14,602 nt of DNA from Actinomycetes bacterium. GTDB taxonomy: Bacteria; Actinomycetota; Actinomycetes; S36-B12; UBA10799. A program made the position numbers and the translations under genes. The notes beneath the pieces were generated by a model that ran no database searches, had not been told where the DNA came from, and saw only the letters and a list, made by a program, of their open reading frames with translations. The DNA is taken from positions 1 to 14,602 of the forward strand of contig JAKOZM010000027.1 of assembly GCA_029779995.1 (NCBI GenBank), read 5' to 3'. Below are positions 1 through 7,384 of this stretch, piece by piece (the first letter of the stretch is position 1; each line of letters starts with the position of its first letter).

Positions 1-765
1 AGCCCGCAGACTCGTCTCAGCAGGATCAACCACACGCACGGATCGCCCCGAGAGGATCACAGTGAAGCCGGCGTCCGCCAGCACGGCGAACAGACGTGTC
101 CAGTCCTCGCTGTCCAGGGCGATGACTTCGGTACCAGCCACGATGTCCTGTTCGGTGCCCTGGGCCACGACCTGGCCGTCCGCCAGCAGGATGAGCCGGT
201 CGCACTGGCGGGCTTCCGACATGTAGTGCGTCGTGACCAGCGACGCCACCCCGCGACCGGCTTGAGCCCTGATCTCGTCCCACAGATGTGCTCTCGCCAA
301 CGGCTCCACGCCGGACGTGGGCTCATCCAGGATCAGGGCACTGGGTCCATGCTGCACCGCACATCGAAAAGCCAGTTGCCGGCGTAACCCCAAAGGCAGG
401 GATCCCACCAGGCGATCGCCGAGGGCAGCCAGGGACTTGGGCAGGGGCATGGGTTGACACCCGTAGGCCTGCGCCGAGAAGGCGACGTTCTCCGTGACAG
501 TCAGGTCGGGGTACAGCCCCAAACCCTGCGGCACGTATCCCAAAGCAGCGCGATTGCTCCGGTCCGGGGGGCCGCCATTGAGCAAGGCCGCTCCGGCAGT
601 TGGGGCCAGCAGTCCCAACAACATGCGGATGGTCGTGGTTTTGCCGGCCCCGTTGGCCCCGAGCAAGCCGACGACCTCGCCAGGAGCCACGGAGAAACTC
701 ACTGCGTCGACAGCGGTGAAGTCCCCGAACCGGCACGTGAGATCGCGCGCTTCGATCACACTCAT
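1..765 (-). CDS. ABC transporter ATP-binding protein (YbhF/CcmA type), 3' end outside the window
   Basis: This is the ATPase of an ABC exporter, cytoplasmic and bound to a permease. The first 255 residues are present; no stop is reached before the left edge. Visible motifs are Walker A GANGAGKT (36-43), the Q-loop glutamine in GYVPQ (Q80), Walker B ALILDE (143-148) and the switch histidine in TTHYMSEA (H180). The ABC signature is degenerate: LPLGL (123-127) replaces LSGGx, and the D-loop reads SGVEP instead of SGVDP. A C-terminal extension begins near residue 212. The ATG overlaps the stop of the upstream ATPase (ATGA), so the two are translationally coupled. The signature defect complements the defects of the neighbouring ATPase, which suggests a heterodimer. 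The substrate cannot be told. A second permease may lie beyond the left edge. Sure of the family, unsure of cargo. Confidence 0.9.
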   Translation of the reverse strand, partial: MSVIEARDLTCRFGDFTAVDAVSFSVAPGEVVGLLGANGAGKTTTIRMLLGLLAPTAGAALLNGGPPDRSNRAALGYVPQGLGLYPDLTVTENVAFSAQAYGCQPMPLPKSLAALGDRLVGSLPLGLRRQLAFRCAVQHGPSALILDEPTSGVEPLARAHLWDEIRAQAGRGVASLVTTHYMSEARQCDRLILLADGQVVAQGTEQDIVAGTEVIALDSEDWTRLFAVLADAGFTVILSGRSVRVVDPAETSLRA

Positions 766-1547
766 GGGGACCCCTGCAGGGACGCGATGATGCAGACATC
801 CTCCAGAGTCGGAGGGTCGCCATGGCCCGGCTCGGGAAACCACTCGCGGTAACCGTCCCCGTCATGCCATGCCAGTTCGGGCCGCTGCGGATGATCGGTT
901 GCCACAATGTGGCCGGGACAGGCGGCGACGATCTCCTCGGGTGTTCCGGACAGCAGGACGTGTCCTTCTTGCAGCACCGTTACTGATCCCGCCCGCTCGG
1001 CCTCGTCAATGTAGGTGGTGGACATCAGGACCGCCGCGCCGTGGACCGCTGCGTCGCTGATCATGCGCCACAACTCCACCCGGCTGACCGGGTCCACGCC
1101 GGTGCTTGGCTCGTCGAGCACCAGCAGGCGGGGACGGTGCAGCATCGCGAGGCAGAAGCCGAGTTTGGTGTGCATGCCCCCTGAGAGATGCCCGGCGAGG
1201 CGGTCCCCCACCCCGTCGAGTCCTGCTGCGCCCAGCAGTGCCTCGGCGCGCTCTTGCAAGGCGACACCTCGCAGGCCGTAGGCGCCACCGATGAATGCGA
1301 CGTTCTCATCGACGGTCAGATCGGACCAGCTGCCGGCACCCGTCGGCATATAGCCGATCTCGTGGGCAGGGGGGCGATCCACTGTGCCTTGCACGCCGAC
1401 GAGGCCCACGATGGCGCGCAGCAGGGTGGTCTTTCCCGCCCCGTCACCGCCCACAACCATCGTGATCCGTCCGGGTGGAAAGTCCAGGCTCACATCATCC
1501 AGGGCGAGGGTGGCGCCGTACCGCACGATGAGGTGATCGGCCCTCAC
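762..1547 (-). CDS. ABC transporter ATP-binding protein with degenerate Q- and H-loops
   Basis: A 261-residue ABC ATPase, partner of the ABC-2 permease encoded just upstream. Walker A is GGDGAGKT (33-40), the signature LSGGM (121-125) is intact and Walker B is LLVLDE (141-146). Two catalytic positions differ from the norm: the Q-loop glutamine is threonine (GYMPT, T69) and the switch histidine is threonine (STTYIDEAE, T178). Loss of this histidine is also known in the first ATPase domain of YbhF/RbbA-type exporters. The chosen start is GTG at 1547, which overlaps the permease stop (GTGA) and gives a normal ABC N-terminus. The frame is open further upstream, but that stretch lies inside the permease gene and reads as a shadow. 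The gene ends in an ATGA overlap with the next ATPase. Cargo is unknown. Confidence 0.92.
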   Translation of the reverse strand: MRADHLIVRYGATLALDDVSLDFPPGRITMVVGGDGAGKTTLLRAIVGLVGVQGTVDRPPAHEIGYMPTGAGSWSDLTVDENVAFIGGAYGLRGVALQERAEALLGAAGLDGVGDRLAGHLSGGMHTKLGFCLAMLHRPRLLVLDEPSTGVDPVSRVELWRMISDAAVHGAAVLMSTTYIDEAERAGSVTVLQEGHVLLSGTPEEIVAACPGHIVATDHPQRPELAWHDGDGYREWFPEPGHGDPPTLEDVCIIASLQGSP

Positions 1548-2572
1548 CGTCGGCCGCCCGGGGCGAGTGTCCGGCGGAATCGGAGAACGGCACCCGTGAA
1601 CACGACGACCGCGAGGATCGTCAGCATCAGCAGCGGGAACCACAGCGAGTCCAGGGGAGCGCCACGCAGCATGACACCCTGGCTGATCATCGTGAAGTAC
1701 GTCAGCGGCAGGAAGTAACTGATCCAGCGCACCCCCCAGGGGATGGCATCGAGCGGGAAGATGATCCCGGACAGCAGGATCTGCGGCAGGAGGAAGAAGA
1801 ACGCCGTCTGGATGGCCTGTCCCACGTTGGCGGAGATCGTGGAGATGAAGACCCCCAGACCCAGCACGACGAACAGGAACAGTCCCGCTCCCAAGGCGAA
1901 TACCGCCACGCTGCCATTGAACGGCACATCGAAGAGCAGCATGCCCAGAACCGTGACGAGCACCATGTCCAATGACGCCAGCAGGAAGTAGGGCAGGATC
2001 TTGCCGAGAATCACGGTGCTGGGCTTCAGGGGCATCACCGCGAGTTGTTCGATGGTCCCCGACTGCTTCTCCTTGACCATGCCGATGCTGGTGATGATCG
2101 TGCCGATGAATGTCAGGATCAGCCCGATGATCGCCGGCACCATGACCCACGACGTCTTGAGGTCCGGGTTGTAGAGGATCTGCACGCTGATCCGGTCCCC
2201 CAACCGGTTGAACATCGCTACAGCCGACTGGGCGGTGAACAGCGACGATCCGTCGATGTATGCGACGGGTGGCTGTGTGCCGGTGACGACCGCCACGTCG
2301 ACCTCGTTGCGTTGCAGCATGTCCTGGGCTGTCTGCGAATCGCCGCCCGGGTCGGTGGTGACCACGTCGAAGGGGGCGTTGGGCACCTGCCCGAGGAGCT
2401 GGGCGGCCTGCGCGGCTTGCGGCCCCAACGTCGCCGTCTGAATGCTGTCGACGTTGAAGTTGGCCGCATAGCCAAACACGATCAACAACATGATCGGCAT
2501 GCCGACGAGCATCCCCAGGGTGCGATGATCACGTCGTAGTTCGCGAAACTCTTTCAGTATCATCGCCCGCAC
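1544..2572 (-). CDS. ABC-2 type permease (YhhJ/YbhR-like)
   Basis: A 342-residue membrane component of an ABC exporter. One membrane segment near residues 19-37 is followed by an extracytoplasmic domain of about 105 residues and a C-terminal block of about five membrane segments (roughly 143-163, 187-211, 221-247, 257-275, 309-331). The motif VKEKQSGTIEQLAVMPL (166-182) is the conserved ABC-2 permease signature. This architecture is that of the YbhR/YhhJ/DrrB-like group, which exports drugs, lipids or polysaccharides. The start shown is GTG; an ATG three codons in (2563) is an equally plausible start and neither has a clear ribosome binding site. It lies 55 bases after the mannosidase stop on the same strand and overlaps the next ATPase by 4 bases, so it probably shares the mannosidase transcript. 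Confidence 0.92.
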   Translation of the reverse strand: MRAMILKEFRELRRDHRTLGMLVGMPIMLLIVFGYAANFNVDSIQTATLGPQAAQAAQLLGQVPNAPFDVVTTDPGGDSQTAQDMLQRNEVDVAVVTGTQPPVAYIDGSSLFTAQSAVAMFNRLGDRISVQILYNPDLKTSWVMVPAIIGLILTFIGTIITSIGMVKEKQSGTIEQLAVMPLKPSTVILGKILPYFLLASLDMVLVTVLGMLLFDVPFNGSVAVFALGAGLFLFVVLGLGVFISTISANVGQAIQTAFFFLLPQILLSGIIFPLDAIPWGVRWISYFLPLTYFTMISQGVMLRGAPLDSLWFPLLMLTILAVVVFTGAVLRFRRTLAPGGRR

Positions 2573-2627
2573 GGTGCTGAGCCTACGCCCGTTCGTTCGG
2601 TCGGTGACCGGTCAGCGCCAGGCCCTT

Positions 2628-5618
2628 TCAGTGCCGGACGCGCAGCGTCTTCACCTCGAACTGACTGAACTGCAGGTGATGCGGATCGGCGGGGCCGAGG
2701 ACACGTTCGACAAGATCACATTCGAGGGCGGTCGAGACCTCCAATGATCCCGTGGCGCGGGCACCCAGCGTCTCCCGCATGCGCACGATCACATCACCCG
2801 ACTCGTCCTCGGCGAGTTTCACCGCTTCGACGGCGATCCCGGGCCCGGACCAGCGCATGACAGCCGGGAAGGCCGAGCCGGTGACGGTGCGCACGCCGAA
2901 GGACTCCTGGTCGGCCAGGGCTACCGCCTTCTCACGGCCGACACCAGGCACGATCACATGCGTGAAACTGTGCGTCCCGGCCTCCCGTCGTGGGTCTGGA
3001 AACGCCGGCGCGCGCAGTAGCGAGAACGCCACGCGGGTGAACAGGCCCCGGTCGCCACGTGGGTGACGGGTGATGTGCGAGCCGTACGTGGTCGGCGTCA
3101 GCAGCGCGATTCCGAAGCCCGCCTCCCCCACATGCAACCAGCGATGCCCGCACGTCTCGAACTTCGCCCGATCCCAGCTGGTGTTCTGCGTGATCGGCCG
3201 CTGCAGGAAGCCGTACATCGTCTCGGCCGAGGCGGAGGCCGCCAGCACGTCGAGGTCGCACTCCATGCGCAGCAGTACGTCCTCGGCGTGCCAGTCAACG
3301 TCGGTGCGGATCTCCACGCCATCGGGACGCAGCCGGTACTGCTGGGTGAATGTGGACTCGCGCCAGCGCCGAATCACCTGCACCGTGAGATCCGGCATCA
3401 ATTCCGCGGCGATCACCGGCACGTCCAGCGTGCCGTTGAGGTGCTGCTCGTCCAGGTCCCACGCGTCCCAGCGGACGGGCCGGTCGGGGTGCAGGCGCAG
3501 CCGCCCGATGGCGCCGCCGGGGGGCACCGCCTCGCGACCGTCGGCGATCAGCGACGTCACCAGTCCCTCGGTCAGCGTCGCCTGCAGCCGGTCATTGCGC
3601 ACAGTGATCAGCTGCCCATGCGCAGTGGCCAAGGGCGTCGGGGTGGCGGGCATGCTGGCGTGCCCCGGGATCGCCCGCTGCGCACTCTGCTCGCCGACCA
3701 CGCCGGGCACGGCCCGCCCGGGCATCTCGGCGAGCACCCCGAGCGCGGACCCGAAGGCGTGCACCCCCGGGAATCCGTGCGGCGAGGCCGTCACGGTCAG
3801 CGCCTCGTCACCGTCGCCGGCCAGAGACTGCAGCGCCGCATCGATGAGTACCTCCGCCTGTTCGATGACAGCACGCAGTCGGTCGCGCGCCTCGTCGTGG
3901 ACCCAGCCGATGGACGTCCCGGGCAGGACGTCGTGGAACTGCATGACCAGTAGCTCGCGCCACATGTCCCGCAGGTGCGTCCCGGGGTAGGGAGCACTGC
4001 GCTGCAGGGTGGCACCTGTGCACCAGATCTCGGCTTCCCGCAGCACGATCTCCGCGCGGCGGTGCAACTGCTTGATCTCTGCCTGGCTGGTCAACGTTCC
4101 CCGGTGATACTCCAGGTACAACTCGCCGGACCACAGTGGAGGGTCCGCAGTGCGGGCGGCATCGAAGAACGCAGCCACGGTGGAATGCTCGATGCGGGGC
4201 AGGCCCTCAGTGTCTCGCAACTGATCGATACGCGCCGGCATCTCACGGGTCGGACCGCCGCCGCCGTCACCGAAGCCATAGAGGAACAGGCCTTCGGTCA
4301 CCGCCTGTTTGGCCATCTTGGTGCCGGCCTTGGTGAGCTCGGCCGGGAGCACGGCACAGCTGTAGTTGTCCGCCGGCGGGAAATGCGTGAGGAGCCGGGA
4401 GCCGTCGATGCCCTCCCACAGCAGGGTCGTGTACGGAAACACGTTGATCGAGTTCCACGAGAGTTTCTGCGTGATGAAGGTGTCGCAGCCGGCACCCCGC
4501 GCGATCTGCGGCAGCCCCGCCGAGTAACCGAACGTGTCGGGTAGCCAGAAGGACGTGGCGGTGATCCCGAGATGGTCCCGCAGCCAGGTCTGGCCCTGCA
4601 GGAACTGCCGGGCGAACGACTCTCCGCTGGGCATGTTGCCGTCGGGCTCGACCCACGTGCCGCCCTCGACGATCCAGCGGCCGTCGGCCACGCGGGCCTT
4701 GATCCGTGCGAACAGGTCCGGGTAGCGCTGCTGCACCCATGCCAGGTGCTGGACCTGCGATGACGCGAACACCAGGTCCGGATCGTCGTCCATGACGGCC
4801 AGTACGTTGGCGAAACTGCGAGCCACCTTGCGGACCGTCTCCCGGAACGGCCACAACCATGCGGTGTCGATGTGGGCGTTGGCCACCGCGTGCAACCGTG
4901 GGACGTTGGCCGCGTTGGGCGCCTCGAACAGCGGCCGCAAGGCTTCGATGACCTCCGGCCAGGGATCATCGGCGCGCAGGTCATCGATGAGATCGCAGGC
5001 GTTCCACAGGGCGGTCAGGCCCCGCGCCGGATTTGGCAACTCCTTCGTCAGGGCAATTGCCAGCGAGAGGTCTTGGGCTGCCTTCTCCGCCGTGCGATTG
5101 ATCCTGACCATCTGTGCCCGGGAGACGGACAGGCGGGGTTCGGCATTTGGGTCAGGCCCGAGCGAGGTGTCGGTCGGGTACCAGTCGAACGTGGGCATGG
5201 GGTTGGCGGCGGCCTCGACGTAGAAGTCGATGTTGCGGGTGTGGGCGGGGATGCGGGGACGGCCGGCGCTCAGCGCCTCCACCGCTGTCCCCGCGTCGCT
5301 GTAAAGCAGAGCCTCGCCGGTGGCCGGGCCCCACGTCCAGCCCAGATCGATGTCGAGGTCGGTCTGTTCCAGCGGCCAGTCCGCGGGCACCTGGCCTTGC
5401 AGACGGAACCACGTGGTCGACCAAGGCCGGCCCCAGAGGGTTCCGCTGCCTGCTGGGGTGTACGTGGCCGCCTTGGCCTGAGCGAAAGGAATCGGGTCCG
5501 GGGTCTCCTCGGCGATGCTCAGCTCGAGGCTGTGCCAGCCGGTGTAGCACGCCGCGTACACCCGGTCACGCAGGGTGCGTTCGGCGCGGGCGAGGATGTG
5601 GTCTGGCGCTGCCTGCAT
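2628..5618 (-). CDS. GH38 family alpha-mannosidase
   Basis: A 996-residue glycoside hydrolase family 38 enzyme, which removes terminal alpha-linked mannose by a zinc-dependent retaining mechanism. The length fits the cytosolic class II (AMS1-like) group of about 1000 residues. Key sites are AHIDTAWLW (248-256) with the zinc ligands H249 and D251, the nucleophile in LPDTFGYSAGLPQ (D361), the glycine-rich YGFGDGGGGPT (447-457), and QFHDVLPGT (560-568) with the probable zinc ligand H562. The N-terminal beta domain, catalytic barrel, helical bundle and C-terminal beta domains follow in the usual order. No signal peptide is seen, so it should act in the cytoplasm on imported or recycled mannosides. 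The start is supported by GGGAAG eight bases upstream. Its position ahead of an ABC-2 exporter rather than a sugar importer is unusual. The linkage preference cannot be read. Confidence 0.95.
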   Translation of the reverse strand: MQAAPDHILARAERTLRDRVYAACYTGWHSLELSIAEETPDPIPFAQAKAATYTPAGSGTLWGRPWSTTWFRLQGQVPADWPLEQTDLDIDLGWTWGPATGEALLYSDAGTAVEALSAGRPRIPAHTRNIDFYVEAAANPMPTFDWYPTDTSLGPDPNAEPRLSVSRAQMVRINRTAEKAAQDLSLAIALTKELPNPARGLTALWNACDLIDDLRADDPWPEVIEALRPLFEAPNAANVPRLHAVANAHIDTAWLWPFRETVRKVARSFANVLAVMDDDPDLVFASSQVQHLAWVQQRYPDLFARIKARVADGRWIVEGGTWVEPDGNMPSGESFARQFLQGQTWLRDHLGITATSFWLPDTFGYSAGLPQIARGAGCDTFITQKLSWNSINVFPYTTLLWEGIDGSRLLTHFPPADNYSCAVLPAELTKAGTKMAKQAVTEGLFLYGFGDGGGGPTREMPARIDQLRDTEGLPRIEHSTVAAFFDAARTADPPLWSGELYLEYHRGTLTSQAEIKQLHRRAEIVLREAEIWCTGATLQRSAPYPGTHLRDMWRELLVMQFHDVLPGTSIGWVHDEARDRLRAVIEQAEVLIDAALQSLAGDGDEALTVTASPHGFPGVHAFGSALGVLAEMPGRAVPGVVGEQSAQRAIPGHASMPATPTPLATAHGQLITVRNDRLQATLTEGLVTSLIADGREAVPPGGAIGRLRLHPDRPVRWDAWDLDEQHLNGTLDVPVIAAELMPDLTVQVIRRWRESTFTQQYRLRPDGVEIRTDVDWHAEDVLLRMECDLDVLAASASAETMYGFLQRPITQNTSWDRAKFETCGHRWLHVGEAGFGIALLTPTTYGSHITRHPRGDRGLFTRVAFSLLRAPAFPDPRREAGTHSFTHVIVPGVGREKAVALADQESFGVRTVTGSAFPAVMRWSGPGIAVEAVKLAEDESGDVIVRMRETLGARATGSLEVSTALECDLVERVLGPADPHHLQFSQFEVKTLRVRH

Positions 5619-5626
5619 GCGTCCAT

Positions 5627-5632
5627 CTTCCC
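5627..5632 (-). promoter_or_regulatory. Ribosome binding site of the mannosidase
   Basis: The minus strand reads AAAAGGGAAG with GGGAAG ending 8 bases before the ATG at 5618. It is the best Shine-Dalgarno match among the minus-strand starts in this part of the window and fixes that start. Confidence 0.65.
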
Positions 5633-5682
5633 TTTTGGGCAGGGCTTAAGCGATGCGTCAGCGGCCCGACCGGGGGATCCGT

Positions 5683-5694
5683 GGTTGACCAACC
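5683..5694. promoter_or_regulatory. Short inverted repeat upstream of the mannosidase
   Basis: GGTTGACCAACC has perfect 5-base arms (GGTTG/CAACC) around a 2-base centre. It lies 65-76 bases upstream of the mannosidase start. It could be a regulator half-site pair or chance; the arms are short. No clear -35/-10 pair for the mannosidase was found in this gap. Confidence 0.35.
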
Positions 5695-5703
5695 GCCTCA
5701 GCT

Positions 5704-5724
5704 CACCAAGTTCGGCACTTGGTG
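5704..5724. promoter_or_regulatory. Perfect 8-base inverted repeat, possible operator of the mannosidase operon
   Basis: The arms CACCAAGT (5704-5711) and ACTTGGTG (5717-5724) are exact reverse complements around a 5-base centre, TCGGC. The repeat ends 86 bases before the mannosidase start, a usual place for a sugar-responsive operator. It has no T-tract on either side, so an intrinsic terminator is less likely. The regulator is not in the window. Confidence 0.5.
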
Positions 5725-5769
5725 CGATTCCCCGCGGCGTGTCGTAGCACCTTCTGCCCAATCCTTCGC

Positions 5770-5790
5770 TGTGGCACCGTCGTGCCCACA
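5770..5790. other. Imperfect hairpin between mscL and the mannosidase gene
   Basis: TGTGGCAC (5770-5777) pairs with GTGCCCACA (5782-5790) with one bulged base, around the 4-base loop CGTC. It lies 107-127 bases downstream of the mscL stop on the minus strand. It may stop or stabilise the mscL transcript, but there is no following U-run. The rest of the 278-base gap 5619-5896 shows no gene. Confidence 0.35.
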
Positions 5791-5896
5791 TCCTTGGTCA
5801 CCCTGCACTAGCCCGACGTCGAACGGTCCGGCTCGGCGCAGCGATGCTGCTGGGAGTACTCGCGCCGTCTCGTCACATCTGACGTCCTGGCACCGG

Positions 5897-6298
5897 CTAC
5901 TTGGCGGCGTTCTGCTCCTTGAGCAGGTCCCTGATCTCGCCCAGAAGTTCCTCGGCCGAAGTCTCCGCCGCCTCCTCCTGGCGCTTGGTCAACCGGCCCT
6001 TCAGATGGTTCATGGGAGCCACGAAGACGAAGTACACGACGGCCGCCGTGACCAGAAACGTGATGACCGCCCCGATGATGATGCCCAGGTTGATGACCTG
6101 GTCCCCCGGCAGGGTCAGGGTGCCACCGATGCCGTCCTTGCTCACCCCGATGATGTAGAAGAAACTGTTCACCATCGGGGTGATGAGCGCCGTGTTGACC
6201 GCGCCGATCACGGCGGTGAAGGCGGCCCCGATGACAACCGCGACGGCGAGGTCGATGACATTTCCGCGCAGGATGAATTCCTTGAATCCTTTAAGCAT
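5897..6298 (-). CDS. mscL: Large-conductance mechanosensitive channel MscL
   Basis: A 133-residue homopentameric membrane channel that opens under high membrane tension and releases solutes during hypo-osmotic shock. The N-terminus MLKGFKEFILRGNVIDLAVAVVIG is the typical MscL amphipathic helix followed by TM1 (about 15-42, with the gate-lining VAVVIGAAF). A periplasmic loop of about 25 residues follows, then TM2 (about 70-94, ending YFVFVAPMN) and the C-terminal helix EELLGEIRDLLKEQ (115-128). Length and layout match the family. The family N-terminus fixes the start firmly. There is no Shine-Dalgarno sequence; instead a TAAAAT -10 box sits six bases before the ATG, so a leaderless transcript is likely in addition to read-through from the gene 15 bases upstream. 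Confidence 0.98.
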   Translation of the reverse strand: MLKGFKEFILRGNVIDLAVAVVIGAAFTAVIGAVNTALITPMVNSFFYIIGVSKDGIGGTLTLPGDQVINLGIIIGAVITFLVTAAVVYFVFVAPMNHLKGRLTKRQEEAAETSAEELLGEIRDLLKEQNAAK

Positions 6299-6304
6299 GA
6301 TCTG

Positions 6305-6310
6305 ATTTTA
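6305..6310 (-). promoter_or_regulatory. -10 box for a leaderless mscL transcript
   Basis: The minus strand reads TAAAAT, then the six bases CAGATC, then ATG of mscL. Transcription starting about 7 bases after the -10 box would begin at the start codon. No convincing -35 box is seen. The same TANNNT-N6-start spacing precedes the propeller gene and the XRE regulator gene. Confidence 0.55.
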
Positions 6311-6338
6311 GGCTCAGGGGTTCTGGCCGACCTGAGCC
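6311..6338. other. Perfect 8-base inverted repeat just upstream of the mscL -10 box
   Basis: GGCTCAGG (6311-6318) and CCTGAGCC (6331-6338) are exact reverse complements with a 12-base centre. The repeat covers the last codons and stop of the upstream membrane-protein gene and abuts the mscL -10 box. In the minus-strand RNA it would form a GC-rich hairpin without a U-run, so it may be a weak terminator, or an operator controlling mscL separately. Confidence 0.5.
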
Positions 6339-7384
6339 AGTAGGGCCTCGATCGAATCGTCGGTCGCCGACGCGGGTGCAGAGGCAGAAGCCACCGGTCG
6401 CCGAGGAGCACCCGCACAGAACCGCGTCACCACCGCAAGACCGAATCCCACCGCGGCTGCGTAGAGCGGGTTGATGGTCACCTGCGAGGAGGCGCCGAAG
6501 GCATCGGGGACCAGTACGCGCGAGCTCATGGCCCAGGCCAGGAAGGCTGCGAGTAGGGGTGTGACCGTGAGGGCGCCCAACCAGGTCGACCTGTGTTTGA
6601 GTAGCCGCAGGACCAGCCCCACCAGGGCGGCCAGCACGATCGCGGCGACGGTCCCGCCCACGCCGTACACCAGTGACTGCGACCAGGTGCTCACGTCGGC
6701 GGTCTCGGGAGTCAGGCGGGTCAGTGCGGCCTCGACCGGTGCGCCGGCTGCGGCGAAGAGGGCCAGCGTCCCGGCCAGCGGGTAAAGCAGCGCTGCGGCG
6801 ATACCCACCGCGGTCGAACTAGTCACGTAGATCAGCCCGGCGGCGACCGCACCGGTGAGCAGCACCCCCAGCCAGACCAGCAGCCCCACCGCCACCCCAC
6901 GGCCCGTCTGCCACCAGGTCCGGCCGACGGTGTGCAGCAGCCACAGTACGGCGACGACGCCAGCTGCGCCGGCGGGAGTCCACCACGAAAGGCCTTCGAC
7001 GGTCGTCACGCTGCCAGCCGCGTTCGTGACCGTGTCGGAGGCGCGCGTGGCCAGGACGAGCAGTGCGGACGCACCCGCGGCGGCCAGCGCCGCCAACGGT
7101 GCGCCCATCCACGTTGAGCGATGCGCTCGCAGGGCGATGAACAGGGCAACGACGCCGGTCACCAGCAGCGGCACACCGGTGGCCGTGACCGTCCAGGCCA
7201 CCCCCACCGTCGAGTCCACTGACTGCTGCCAGGTGCCCAGCAGTCCCAGGCCGCCCAGCCAGGGACCGAGGTGCCACCACACGGTGTCAGTCAGCCCGAC
7301 GTAACCGACGCCAAAGGCGATGCCGATTCCCACGACGACGGCGAGTAGCACCGTCAAGACCCCATCGACCACCGCGCGGATCAT
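6314..7384 (-). CDS. Multi-spanning membrane protein with internal duplication, function unknown
   Basis: A 356-residue hydrophobic protein with roughly eight to ten predicted membrane segments and a short Ala/Pro/Ser-rich cytoplasmic tail (about 324-356, ending SIEALLAQVGQNP). I do not recognise the family. The sequence shows an internal duplication: ALRAHRSTWMGA (84-95) and RLLKHRSTWLGA (260-271) lie 176 residues apart, about half the protein, and the hydrophobic stretches around them also correspond. The ATG at 7384 overlaps the stop of the propeller gene (ATGA), so the two are translationally coupled. The much longer open frame upstream lies inside the propeller gene and is not used. The coupling suggests it acts together with the secreted propeller protein. 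mscL follows after 15 bases. Confidence 0.85.
   Translation of the reverse strand: MIRAVVDGVLTVLLAVVVGIGIAFGVGYVGLTDTVWWHLGPWLGGLGLLGTWQQSVDSTVGVAWTVTATGVPLLVTGVVALFIALRAHRSTWMGAPLAALAAAGASALLVLATRASDTVTNAAGSVTTVEGLSWWTPAGAAGVVAVLWLLHTVGRTWWQTGRGVAVGLLVWLGVLLTGAVAAGLIYVTSSTAVGIAAALLYPLAGTLALFAAAGAPVEAALTRLTPETADVSTWSQSLVYGVGGTVAAIVLAALVGLVLRLLKHRSTWLGALTVTPLLAAFLAWAMSSRVLVPDAFGASSQVTINPLYAAAVGFGLAVVTRFCAGAPRRPVASASAPASATDDSIEALLAQVGQNP

Noticed and set aside
2605..2614. Ten-base palindrome TGACCGGTCA between the mannosidase and the permease genes.
   Set aside because: It is short, lacks promoter boxes next to it, and such GC-rich palindromes occur by chance at this base composition.
3063..5747. 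Long plus-strand open frames opposite the mannosidase.
   Set aside because: They lie antisense to a gene with full catalytic motifs, have Arg/Gly/Pro/Ser-rich translations and no ribosome binding sites; typical of GC-rich antisense frames.
5519..5791. Open frame of 90 codons upstream of and overlapping the mannosidase start.
   Set aside because: It covers three inverted repeats and the mannosidase ribosome binding site, has no recognisable domain and reads as an out-of-frame shadow.
5881..5896. Small hairpin (CGTCA/TGACG) just after the mscL stop as a terminator.
   Set aside because: Only five base pairs and no U-run; not enough to call a terminator.
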